DNA of 64,000 nt from assembly GCA_947396885.1 (NCBI GenBank), contig OX377202.1:61468034-61532033 (forward strand). Reading direction: 5' to 3'. The notes beneath the pieces are model-generated. The model was not told the DNA's origin. It worked only from the letters and a program-made list of their open reading frames with translations, and made no database searches. Made by a program: the position numbers and the translations under genes. This document shows positions 47,284 to 56,914 of the stretch, piece by piece; positions within the stretch are counted from its first letter, which is position 1, and each line of letters begins with the position of its first letter. The DNA is from Heligmosomoides polygyrus polygyrus (Eukaryota; Nematoda; Chromadorea; Rhabditida; Heligmosomidae).

Positions 47284-47364
47284 AGGGGGGGGGGGGGCGG
47301 TATTGATTTGGTACTGGTTCTTTTTTGCAGTCTATAAATACACCTATATACAGTTTTATTGTAA

Positions 47365-47415
47365 AACCAGTCGTTCAGCGGCTTCATGGTTGGCTGTGAC
47401 ACCGTTGATGCCATA
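47365..47415 (+). pseudogene. RTE family-1 reverse transcriptase, left half of a split copy
   Basis: Encodes the equivalent of NQCGFVSGCGTIDAIH of the 33.4-kb copy (GGTTGGCTGTGACACCGTTG). It ends at GATGCCATA, where the 8.9-kb element begins. The copy resumes at 56347 with CATGCCGCCTGCC, exactly the next codons. Confidence 0.75.
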
Positions 47416-48635
47416 CAATACCGGCCTTAACTTTTGGTCATTGGGCGGAAAAAGCGAAAAAAAAGCCTTTTCCGCCGCTTTTCTGTAGCGCTCTTCAAAT
47501 TGACCGCATTGTAATGTGAAACACATATTCGTGATCAGCACCGAGCTCTCTTCTCGATGAGCTGAAAAGCGCATAGTGAGCGTCTGAAATGTAGTTCAGT
47601 GACCTAATTTCTGCCCGGCGCGGCTGACATTGTGCTCGCGGGAGATAATTACACCCGCAGCTCCCAAGTGGCTAATGAAGGAAGAGATTCGGCCTTTTAA
47701 AGCCTAGTTTCTGCATTATATACAAAGTCACACATAGTTTTCTGGATTCCCTAGTATTTAACGATCACAATGATCTACTTCTATAAAGGATCCGACAATT
47801 TATGTGTTGTTATTTTCAGAAAATGTCTCCGCTTTGGAGGACTCTAATTTCGGCATATCAAGCTCGTATGTGCTTATACTCGTTTGCCATGTTGGAGGCG
47901 AGAGTGGAAATCAAGCTGCGAAGTTGGAACCTCTAGGGTTGAAATCATTAGCAATTGTACGCTGCAAAAGCTGCCCATATGACACTTCTTCGCAGTTAGC
48001 CGTACACTTTTCGTATCATTAAAGTGGGCACAAAATGGTTTCTTTGTAGACAGGAACGTAGATATTTGGAGGCCTTTGAAAACACCTTATAGTCTTTTAT
48101 AGGTGGGATTTCGACTGGCCTGGAGGACATTTTGGCCACCCAGTTACAGAGCAAACTCACCTCAAATGCTGACTGAGTGTCATTTAAAAGAATGTCCAAA
48201 AACTAAAAAATTGTCTACGAGGCCATTCCCTAGTTAATTCTGACTCGAAGGTTAGTTCGATTTTAAATTTTCGTTCATTTGTACCGGTCTTTCACGAGTC
48301 AAATGTACCATAGCCCTGGTCGGGACCCAGATTAGTTCCGGAGCCAGTCGACTCTCCTGCCTTTGTGACCCCTCGCGCCATCTGAGAGCGCCGTAAATCG
48401 CCTAACTACAGTTTTCACACTTACGGTGCCGCGGCTCCATATTGATCCTTCCAAACGAGGGTGGAGTAGAATACGCGGCGTACACCAAACAAGGTTTGGA
48501 CAACTACGACCTCTCCCTTATACTTATACGCTTGTGTTTTTCATTTCGCATTTACGCTTTAACAATGTTTAGATGCGTGGCGCATCCCAGAAAGACTGCT
48601 CGAACTCGCTTCATTTTCACAACGCCTTCAAAACT
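47416..48635 (+). repeat. Left terminal inverted repeat of the 8.9-kb element
   Basis: Contains two small open frames (plus 47804-48022, 72 codons; minus 47996-48199, 67 codons) that are repeated residue for residue in the right arm, apart from one residue near the start of the second. I recognise no family and do not call them genes. The inner end includes AGATGCGTGGCGCATCCCAG, which resembles the 3' end of the SINE. Confidence 0.85.
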
Positions 48636-48770
48636 CGCCCTTCAAACTCCTTCATTTCTGTTCTACTGTTGATTTCCATTCAATTTTTGCTATAGTTTTA
48701 CTTTCTTTATTTTATTTTTTATTTTTCCTCGAGGGAAATCTAATTTTTATGTGACTTATGCTATAACTTG

Positions 48771-48910
48771 TGGTGGCCTGTCCATCCATGAGTGTTTGGT
48801 CCTTACCAGAGAAGCCTGATACCAACTCATCGTTTTCGTAGAGATGGAAGGCCTGGTTGGCCTTGGCGAGAAATCCGAACCATGAACTTCGATTCAGGAT
48901 GCAGCTGAAA
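48771..48910 (-). mobile_element. tRNA-derived SINE fragment
   Basis: Matches the middle of the SINE: ACTTGTGGTGGCC, AAGGCCTGGTTGGCC, AAATCCGAACCATGAAC. The head with the A box and the tail are both missing. Confidence 0.6.
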
Positions 48911-48934
48911 GCCAGCGCGCAGCATGCAGCAACG

Positions 48935-49460
48935 AATGCAGCAACGGCAACAAGATTGTGATAGGCATTCAGCCCATGCGCAATCATTCGAGTCCGAAAT
49001 GCAAGGTTTCGTTCTAGGGCATGGCGCAATCTTGACTCTTTACACGTCCCAGAAATCTCGTTACCCTGTGCTTTTATATGAGTCTCAAACATTTTCAAAA
49101 ACTTTACTAGCAGCAATATTAGAACCTTTCAAATAAAACCTGCAATTTTAGGATACCCTGCACTTTTCGCAAGCGTTAGTGCGTCTTCAAGTTTTAAACC
49201 TTAGAAGAAAGAGAAATCAATCGGTACGGCCACTTTGTGATGAAATTGTAACAGGTATTCAAGCGGAACACAATCAATGGAATGTAATATGCAAGATATC
49301 AGACGAGTGCATGGCGTTTATATGTCATAAAATTTCTATTTTTCTAAGCTTTCATATGGACTTTTAAGCTTTTCAGTACCTTTAGTGTGAGCGAAGTTAT
49401 CGCCTTTCAAACAGTGTATACATTTCTTGGGACACAGTGTATACATTTCACTTTGAGACT
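48935..49460 (+). mobile_element. Half copy of the 20.5-22.0-kb fold-back element
   Basis: Follows 21235-22045 in order and orientation: AACAAGATTGT, ATTCAGCCCATGC.CAATC, GAGTCTCAAACAT.TTCAAAA, then GGAACACAATCAATGGAATG and CCTTTCAAACAGTGTATACA. The mirror-image left half is absent, so this copy is no longer a palindrome. Confidence 0.6.
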
Positions 49461-50392
49461 TTTGAAACTAGAAATGGTGAAAATGTTTGGCGAAAAATGT
49501 TCTATTTAATATTTCTTCCTCCTATTGTCGCCGCACTTTAGTCGCCTATTCGGTATTACACAATATGTAGCTTTACGCAGTACGTGGTCTTTATTTCCAC
49601 AGCACACTTTCATGTTCGCCTGTTAGCATGTGAATAATGTCTATTCTTTTTTCGTTGTGAGTATTTAGACAGTACATGCTTATCTGTAAAGCACAGTAGA
49701 ATTTCTTTCATGGGACAAGGAATGAACAATGAGGAGCTCATCATAGAGTGGAAAGTAATCATTTGTGAAAAGAGTAAAGGTTCCATTAGTTCTATATATC
49801 TGGCACTGTGGCTTAAGCAATTGGAAAAAAAGATTGCTGCCATCCACCGAAATGGAACTGACCATAGCGATTTTTACACGAAGCAGTGTTATTTGTATTA
49901 TTTTCCTTTATAGCAGTCCTGAGAAAACGAAAGGAAATCTATCCCACTTGCAGTAAAAAACATTGTTGGAGTGCTCGTAGAAAGAATGCGATGAGAAGTT
50001 TTTGGATCTTTTGCGTCACGTTGTCATATAGAAACCGGAGCCCCAAAAATGACACCCTGTTGATTGTTTAGAAGATTCGTAAACATTCCACCACACCAAC
50101 ATTTTACACCTGTTTTAAAGGAAAGAGTGAAAATCATATAAATTGAGTGTTAGGCATCGATACCTGCTTAACGTCATATAAACTTTACTTAATTGACTCT
50201 ATATTCCTGTCTGACAGCTGCAAACCTTTATTTTGGGCTGCAAATGTGTTTGTCGGAGGTTACGGACTGCTGCGAAATAAACCAAGATGCCTTGTTATTG
50301 TTCACGTTACTATTCCATAGCTCAACAAACCTCAAATCTTAAGGTGTTGCGGAGGGTCATTAATTACGCAGCGATCGATTAGTTAATTCTTT
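49461..50392. other. Unassigned core sequence of the 8.9-kb element
   Basis: No gene recognised. Short overlapping open frames on both strands around 49680-49910 show no motif. Confidence 0.35.
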
Positions 50393-50685
50393 TTAAGCAG
50401 TAGCGCAGTCGGAGGAGGCGCCGACTGTCGCGTGCACCCAATACCAGGTATCTGGTTCGGATTTCCGCACAGGCCAACCAAGCCTTCCATACCTCCGGGG
50501 TCGGTGATTTGGGCCAGACTCGTCTGGGGAGGGCAGGGCGTTGACTTGCTCATCGGCTGGCCACCAGAAGTCATTGTATGGCCAAATACTCATCCAGATC
50601 GCCCCCACAACATCCTTTAGAAGTAGAATGCATGGCGCATCCCAAAGGGATTGCGTAACGCCGCCCTTTAGCCTTTTAGTGTCTT
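50393..50685 (+). mobile_element. tRNA-derived SINE, copy in the 8.9-kb element
   Basis: The head AGTAGCGCAGTCGGAGG (A box) and CTGGTTCGGATTT (B box) are intact. The body runs to AATGCATGGCGCATCCCAAA and a CCTTTAGCC tail. Full length, like the copies at 10 and 20 kb. Target duplications not resolved by eye. Confidence 0.8.
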
Positions 50686-50889
50686 CCTTTTTATTATGTG
50701 TTCAACAGCGAGGTACAACTCATGGTAAGTGAGAGATTTTTTTTTGGCGTAGCTTATATTTAGTCTGCACTGTACCCAAATGTGAGAAACTATGTATCTC
50801 AGATGAAAACTTGTAAGGTTGAGTCATAAATTTTGCAACAAAATTGGCCTTCCAGCAAAAATAAAATTATACCACAAAAGAAAAATTAT

Positions 50890-51480
50890 TGACTTGGACG
50901 AAGTAATTTCCCTTATTCTCAATGAGTTTCTTCCGCTCTTCATGAACTGAGTAGATTACATCTCTGTAGAATTCTGTCGGTTCCGACTTGAAGAGGTCGT
51001 GCACCCGTGACCTCATCGACCTCAGCGAAGCGCCACACCATGAAGAAAGTGATCCATCAACTAAAGCACACGGCAGTCAGACGGCGCAATGTCCGGGGTG
51101 TATAGTGGTTGCTTGATGTTGGTCCAGCCAATTTTCTAGAATTTCGCCAGCGTCTGAAGTGCCGTAAGCGGTCGGCTGTTGTCCTGGTGGATGAAACATT
51201 GCCTCGTATTGACTTCTTTCTCCACTAATTTTTGCTGGAACTAGACGAGTTTCTGGCAAAAGCGAGCGTCGAGGATGTTTGACTGCGTGTAGCAGCTCCC
51301 AGTGCTGTGGAACACCACGCATCCACCAAACGCACTACAGGACCTTCTTTCGGTGAAGCTCCGGTTGGTTGCCGGAAGCATCCGCTTTTCACTGCTGGTA
51401 AGAATTCGATCCGGGCCTCACAGCCTCGGCCTTACCGGTGCACAGGAGCTCTCGATGGTCGGAAGTGGGTTACTAAAGCT
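50890..51480 (-). pseudogene. Mariner transposase, C-terminal part, degenerate
   Basis: On the minus strand from about 51420: DRILTSSEKRM corresponds to the first catalytic acid region, usually T.DEKW, so the Asp reads Ser here. Next come FHPPGQQPTAYGTS, where FHQDNARPHTA is expected, then TIHPGHCAV. The tail FKSEPTEFYRDVIYSVHEERKKLIENKGNYF is still clear. Multiple stops and frame changes make it dead. Confidence 0.7.
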
Positions 51481-51705
51481 ACTTACTAAGGCTAAGTAGA
51501 TATTTTTCGAATCCTTATTATTAGGTAGGACAAAGAAAGCTTCCACCGTTTTATAGCCTTAAATTCTACCGCTGTTGTCAAATATTTATGCCCACAAAAT
51601 AGCAAGGTTTCGGTGCCGTTACATAGGAGAACTAAAGAGTCAGTTGCTTGTCAGTCGCTTCTTGTGAGAGCGGAAAACTTCTATTGGATATAGATTCACC
51701 GCTTT

Positions 51706-51995
51706 AAAGGGCAGTGATAAAGGATACTCAATCCTTTTTGGGATGCGCCACGCATTCTATTTCTACGAGATGTCGTGGAGGTGATTTGAATACGTATTTG
51801 GCAACACAATGACTTGCGGTGGCTAGCCGATGAACAGTGCAGTGCTTTGTCTTTCCCAGACAAGACCGGTAAAAATTCATCGAACCCGGCAAGGTGGAAG
51901 GCCCGGGAGGCTTCGAAGGGAAACTTGAACCTAAAAGCTGGAATCAGATGCACGCGACAACCGGCGCCTCCTCCGACTGTGCTAAAGGCGCCTCT
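51706..51995 (-). mobile_element. tRNA-derived SINE inside the mariner remnant
   Basis: Mirror of the other copies: the tail side reads AAAGGATACTCAATCC.TTTGGGATGCGCCACGCATTCTA and the head side GGCGCCTCCTCCGACTGTGC near 51975. The A box is changed at one position and the B-box region is diverged (GGCTTCGAAGGGAAAC), so it is older than the 10- and 20-kb copies. Confidence 0.75.
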
Positions 51996-52356
51996 TCACC
52001 TTAATCTTAGAGATTCCAGAATGTAAATGAATTGAATTTTAGCTGCCAGGGCAGGAAAACTTCTCTAAAGCCTTGATGTACTTGATGTAATGTGGTAACA
52101 CATGAAGCTTCAAAATATTGATACAGAACGTTAAAATGACGGAAAGTCTTATCCAGAATAGGCTATCGGTCAGGGGAATGGAGGCAAAGGCTAAAAGATT
52201 TCCATAACATAGTACAGAAGTTAAGCTAACGAAAAAAAAACCTGCTGAGCAGCTTCCTTCCGTAAGAAAAAAGTTCAGTTAGCCTGTTCCCAGCTATCTG
52301 GCGCCTCGACGAATGAGCGTGCTAATGGTTCCTCTAGTAAGCTGTCACAACGATGT

Positions 52357-52470
52357 TTTGTCGCGATCAAAACTTCTAGCGCCAGGCGGGACTCGAACCC
52401 GCACCTCCCTCTGACCGGGCGGGAATGCTCTACGCCTTTACACCACCGGCGCCGTTTGATCGAACGCAAC
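52357..52470 (-). mobile_element. Inverted-repeat element carrying a tRNA-like core
   Basis: Ends GTCGCGATCAAAACT (52360-52374) and, mirrored, GTTGCGTTCGATCAAACG (52453-52470). The core, read on minus from 52453 to 52378, has a seven-pair acceptor-like stem (GGCGCCG with TGGCGCT, including two G-T pairs) and a D-arm-like GGTGTAAAGGCGTAGAGC. An anticodon-arm-like segment around CCCGGTCAG is followed by a perfect T arm, GCGGG TTCGAGT CCCGC. The anticodon arm does not fold cleanly, so a functional tRNA is unlikely. Relatives lie at 30221-30285 and 58335-58433. Confidence 0.6.
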
Positions 52471-53021
52471 ATCCACACCTCGTGGGACCGATCAGCAGTC
52501 ACCCGTATCCGGGATGACCTGGCCGCTGATATCAGCATGGAACCAGTTAAGCTGATTTGAAGGGCTCCTCTAGTCTTCTCACTTACTACTAGTTAGTGGA
52601 AAAGTAACTCCTTGAAATGGCTTGTGTAGCATAAGGACTAGATAGTCAACAATAACATAAGGTGACTAGTGAAATTTTTGGTGAAAAAATTTCTTCCTCA
52701 ATCCACTGTAAAGCGAAAGTAGCTCTCAATACGGCGCTCTTTGTATTTGATGGTGAGATGAGGATGTCAAGAAATGGATTCAGAAATGAACAGGAATAAG
52801 GCCAGTTAATCATCCGTGACAAAAAAATCACCTCTGCTGAATTTCTCCAAGAGCAGTCAATACTGTGGGACACCAGTGAATATCTCAAATAAGCTCAAAG
52901 GAAGGAATGGTGAGTCAGAACACCATGTGCCCTTCCCCTTCCGATTAGGATAGGTCTGCTTCCTCCCTGTTCGCGCCGCTAATCCTAGGATCCAAACTTT
53001 GTTGTATTCTGTATAATCTTA

Positions 53022-53106
53022 AAGGATGAGGCGCCGACTGTCGCGTGCACCCGATACCAGGTTCCTGGTTCGGATTTCCCGGACAGGACAACCAAGCCTT
53101 CCATCA
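53022..53106 (+). mobile_element. tRNA-derived SINE, 5' fragment
   Basis: GGCGCCGACTGTCGCGTGCA through ACCAGGTTCCTGGTTCGGATTTCCC (B box present), ending at CCTTCCATCAC. The A-box head and the 3' half are missing. Confidence 0.75.
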
Positions 53107-53109
53107 CAG

Positions 53110-53490
53110 CGATCTACCTAGGTTTCCATTAATGCATGAGGAACTGGCGAGGACGATTTTGGCGACTTTCAATCTACTGCAGGTAATGAGCGGCGGTTCA
53201 TTGGGAGGTGTGGAGACCAGCGGTCAGTCTTAGTGTGATTTGAGAAGAATTCGACTTTATGGATTGGCGCAGGCGCCCCTTTGTTTACAGCAGTTGATCC
53301 TTCCGGGAGTGGCTTGTCTCTGTTGTCCTTCTAGGCGGAAAGGAATTTCCGATACCATCTCCAATAATTTATTCGGTTCGGAGTGAACCTGCTGGTGACT
53401 TCGTAATGTGCTTGACCCGCGTCGCTGGGTTGCTGCCGAGCTTGAACTAAGTAACAATGAAATCACAAACTTTTTCACTTTGAGTGGTCA
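53110..53490 (-). pseudogene. Mariner transposase, N-terminal part, degenerate
   Basis: On minus from about 53490: MTTQSEKVCDFIVT, then a helix-turn-helix-like stretch with SNPATRVKHITKS, SLRTE, and KGRLRQSIKSNSSQ, ending near 53130 in the linker region before WVPHEL. The frame is broken several times. Together with 50890-51480 it accounts for most of one transposase. Confidence 0.65.
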
Positions 53491-53653
53491 TCGTTCTAGT
53501 GAAAAAATTTTCAACAGCGCAAGGAAAATTACCGACTCATAACCAGAAATGATCGCTAGGAAACAAGCTTTCAAATACGATATAGTACGTCAGCAGATCC
53601 ACTTTGAGTTCCAGAAAAAACAAAAATGTTGCAAAATTTATGACTCAACCTAA

Positions 53654-53900
53654 TATTTACAACCAACCCATTAGGATGAACCACGCATTCGTTCAAATAC
53701 TGTTACATAACTTCTCTTACATATCCTGGTGGCGCCCTAAAAGGAAAGTTCCTCCTCTGTAACTACACCAGCGTCGGTCGCCGGCACGACAGGCGCTGAC
53801 GCTGGAGTATACCTGCCACGCCAGGGTAGCAGGCTTCGCCGGCATCGGATCCGCGGGTTGCGCTAGGGACGTAGCCTGGCTGCGCTCATCCCAAACAGCT
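53654..53900. other. Unassigned core sequence of the 8.9-kb element
   Basis: GC-rich in its right part (53760-53890). No gene recognised. Confidence 0.35.
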
Positions 53901-54480
53901 TCGAATGGGAGAATCTTACAGCCCACAGCGAAGAAGCAAGCATATGGTGCACTAAAAGATGAGATCGCGTCTCGCACTCCAAAAGTTCACCGTAGTTTTT
54001 ATTTGATTGATAGTGTGAATGCCACTTAAATGAACCACCAAAGTGGGGATATGTGTGTTCCTTATAGTTGTATTTACTGCTTAACCTCTGCTGTTAATCG
54101 AGTAAAAATCGCAACGTCTTGGAGTAGTGTTCAAACAATAAGTAGAAAGCATGGGTGGGCGGCAGAAACCGATCCATGCGGTCAACCCAGCGAGCTTCGA
54201 ATGGGAGATTCGCACTAACCACAGCTAAGAAGCAAGCATATAGCGCACTGAAAGATGAGATTGCGCCATGCACTCCAAAAGTTCTCTGTAGCTATTATGT
54301 GATTGATAGTGTAAATGGCACTTACATGAACCACCTTTGAGGGGATATATGTGTTCCTCACTATTGTATTTGTTGTCTATCTAACGATATCAAGCGAATA
54401 AAAGGAATCTTGCAGCTCACAGCGAAGAAGCAAGCATATATCGCACTAAAAGATGAGATCGCGCGATGCACTTCAAAGGA
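53901..54480. repeat. Three tandem units of an AT-rich family A segment
   Basis: Units start near 53901, 54193 and 54403. Each contains AAGAAGCAAGCATAT followed by GCACTRAAAGATGAGATYGCG. The first two also share the GATTGATAGTGT(G/A)AATG..ACTTA.ATGAACCACC block. The same module occurs singly at about 9590, 13970, 28905 and 40115. The third unit is short. Confidence 0.8.
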
Positions 54481-54720
54481 CTTGTCAAAGTCTCGAATTT
54501 ACGTGGTCTCACGACACTCCGTAGGACTGAACCATGCAAAGATAAAAAACGCAAGCAAGGGATCTCTAAAACTGCCCTTTATACTCTACGATGTATTTTT
54601 TATGAAGAGAAAAAGGTAATTTAATTCTAATACATTTTGAGATACATCAGTGAGATCCTACTAGTTTCTTGAGACGCATCCTAAACTTATTAGGAAATGG
54701 AATTTTTCACTGTGAGTCCA

Positions 54721-54883
54721 GAGGCCGGATTCATCAACAATTAACCCGTGGGTATGCGGGTGATAAGGGGTAGAGATAAGATAAGAGTCAGGCAGAGATA
54801 ACGCAAGAGTCAGAGACGCAGGCTTCATTGTGGGTATCTCTACCCCTTATACCCGCGGGTTAGTCGATGATGAATCCGACCTC
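54721..54883. mobile_element. Short hairpin MITE
   Basis: GAGGCCGGATTCATCA (54721) is mirrored by TGATGAATCCGACCTC (to 54883). The stem continues with TTAACCCGTGGGTAT/ATACCCGCGGGTTAG and AAGGGGTAGAGATA/TATCTCTACCCCTT. About 163 bp in total, with a loop of repeated GATAAGA/AGAGTCAG words. Non-coding. Confidence 0.8.
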
Positions 54884-55122
54884 AGGACACAGTCACAAAT
54901 TCACTGAAGTACCGGGCTTATCCAGCTACGATGCTGGCAGGCTCAGAGGTGTTTATCAACTACCTAACTAAATTAAGTATTCCTTACCTTCTCAGTTTAG
55001 TGAACCATGCTTCCGACATTCATCCAATGTTATCTAACGATAAGTGTCATTCTAGGACTTTCTTCCATGGGATGTACTGTTGGTGAGAAATAATAAAGGG
55101 TGATTGGGAGAACGAAGGCGTT

Positions 55123-56344
55123 AGTTTTGAAGGCGTTGTGAAAATGAAGCGAGTTTGAGCAGTCTCTCTGGGATGCGACACGCATCTAAACCTTGTTAAA
55201 GCGTAAATGCGAAATGAAAAACACAAGCGTATAAGTATAAGGGAGAGGTCCTAGTTGTCCAAACCTTGTTTGGTGTACGCCGCGTATTCTACTCCACCCT
55301 CGTTTGGAAGGATCAATATGGCGCCGCGGCACAGTAAGTGTGAAAACTGTAGTTAGGCGATTTACGGCGCTCTCAGATGGCGCGAGGGGTCACAGAGGCA
55401 GGAGAGTCGACTGGCTCCGTAACTAATCTGGGTCCCGACCAGGGCTATGGCACATTTGACTCGTGAAAGACCGGTACAAATGAACGAAAATTTAAAATCG
55501 AACTAGCCTTCGAGTCAGAATTAACTAGGGAATGGCCTCGTAGACAATTTTTTAGTTTTTGGACATTTTTTTAAATGACACTCAGTCAGCATTTGAGGTG
55601 AGTTTGCTCTGTAACTGGGTGGCCAAAATGTCCTCCAGGCCAGTCGAAATCCCACCTATAAAAGACTATAAGGTGTTTTCAAAGGCCTCCAAATATCTAC
55701 GTTCCTGTCTACAAAGAAACCATTTTGTGCCCACTTTAATGATACGAAAAGTGTACGGCTAACTGCGAAGAAGTGTCATATGGGCAGCTTTTGCAGCGTA
55801 CAATTGCTAATGATTTCAACCCTAGAGGTTCCAACTTCGCAGCTTGATTTCCACTCTCGCCTCCAACGTGGCAAACGAGTATAAGCACATACGAGCTTGA
55901 TATGCCGAAATTAGAGTCCTCCAAAGCGGAGACATTTTCTGAAAATAACAACACATAAATTGTCGGATCCTTTAAAGAAGTAGATCATTGTGATCGTTAA
56001 ATACTAGGGAATCCTGAAAACTATGTGTGACTTTGTATATAATGCAGAAACTAGGCTTTAAAAGGCTGAATCTCTTCCTTCATTAGCCACTTGGGAGCTG
56101 CGGGTGTAATTATCTCTCGCGAGCACAGGGGTCAGCCGCGCCGGGCAGAAATTAGGTCACTGAACTACATTTCAGACGCTCACTATGCGCTTTTCAGCTC
56201 ATCGGGAAGAGAGCTCGGTGCTGATCACGAATATGTGTTTCACATTACAATGCGATCAATTTGAAGAGCGCTACAGAAAAGCGGCGGAAAAGGCGGTTTT
56301 TTTCGCTTTTTCCGCCCAATGACCAAAAGTTAAGGCCGGTATTG
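55123..56344 (-). repeat. Right terminal inverted repeat of the 8.9-kb element
   Basis: Inverted copy of 47416-48635 with only a handful of differences noticed (for example TCTTTAAAGGATCC versus TCTATAAAGGATCC). The length differs by about 2 bp, due to homopolymer and small indels. It ends five bases before the point where the RTE reverse transcriptase resumes. Confidence 0.85.
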
Positions 56345-56805
56345 TACATGCCGCCTGCCTCCTGATAGAACAGCATCGCGAGAAACAGATGCCAGTGCAT
56401 AACGCCTTTCTCGATTTGGAGAAGGCCTTTGACCGCGTACCGCGTGAAGCGATATGGTAGGCCCTGCGTCAACATGGAGTTCCTGAAGAGCTCATAAAGT
56501 GGGTGCGAATTCTCTACTCTTGTCCAAAAAGTCGAGTTCAAGCTGCAGATGGAACCTCGATGGAGTTTCTCATCTCTGTCGGAGTACGTCAGGGTTCTGC
56601 GCTTTCCCCACTCCTCTTTGTTGTCGTCATGTATGCCATCACACGAGATCTTCAGAAGCCCGTCTCCTGGACGTTGCTTTATGCCGATGACGTGATGCTC
56701 GCTAGCGAAGATAAAGGTGAACTCGAGCGAGAGCTGCAAGCTTGGTGTGATCGCTTGGAGCGATTTGGGCTCAAACTGAACGTGAAGAAGACCGAATAGC
56801 ACATC
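56345..56805 (+). pseudogene. RTE family-1 reverse transcriptase, right half of a split copy
   Basis: Continues from 47415: AACLLIEQHREKQ, FLDLEKAFDRVPREAIW followed by a TAG, then an open frame 56503-56799 with VRQGSALSPLLFVVV, YADDVMLASE and GLKLNVKKTE, where similarity stops. Close to 35338-35800 of the full-length copy. It has sense codons at both positions where the full-length copy has stops, but a stop of its own in the EAIW* region. Confidence 0.9.
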
Positions 56806-56914
56806 TAGGGCATCGTCAGGCACGATGTCGATGTTCAACAATCGTTTCCAATACGCAGTGTCCCCACTCCAGTTGTGACGGAAACACGCACGCACACACA
56901 CACGCTTGCTCCTT

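Larger units (their letters stand above)
50814..53653 (-). mobile_element. Decayed mariner swollen by nested insertions
   Basis: Inverted ends: GGTTGAGTCATAAATTTTGC at about 50817 and its mirror GCAAAATTTATGACTCAACC ending at 53650; the right end continues TAA|TA as expected for mariner. The 2.84-kb length is more than twice that of a mariner. The excess, about 51490-53110, is other material: a SINE at 51706-51995, the tRNA-like element at 52357-52470 and a SINE piece at 53022-53106. The transposase lies in two parts on either side. Confidence 0.7.
47416..56344. mobile_element. 8.9-kb TA-flanked element with 1.22-kb terminal inverted repeats
   Basis: The ends CAATACCGGCCTTAACTTTT (47416 onward) and the mirror AAAAGTTAAGGCCGGTATTG (to 56344) lie inside TA (47414-47415 and 56345-56346). 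Arms 47416-48635 and 55123-56344 are inverted copies with very few differences by eye. The flanks are the two halves of one RTE reverse transcriptase, contiguous once one TA is removed, so this is a single insertion (or one insertion enlarged by later ones). The about 6.5-kb core holds at least four SINE pieces, a ruined mariner, a tRNA-like element and tandem repeats. The core shows no transposase belonging to this element. Tips share CAATACCG with the elements at 7241 and 12386. Confidence 0.75.

Noticed and set aside
47804..48022. 72-codon ORF repeated identically at 55736-55954
   Set aside because: Identity follows from the duplicated inverted arm as a whole. Both strands are open at places, no family is recognised, and there is no sign of codon-biased conservation that can be judged by eye.
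52378..52453. Functional tRNA gene on the minus strand
   Set aside because: Acceptor stem has two G-T pairs and the anticodon arm does not form a proper 5-bp stem with 7-base loop; it lies in a repeated inverted-repeat element with decayed relatives.
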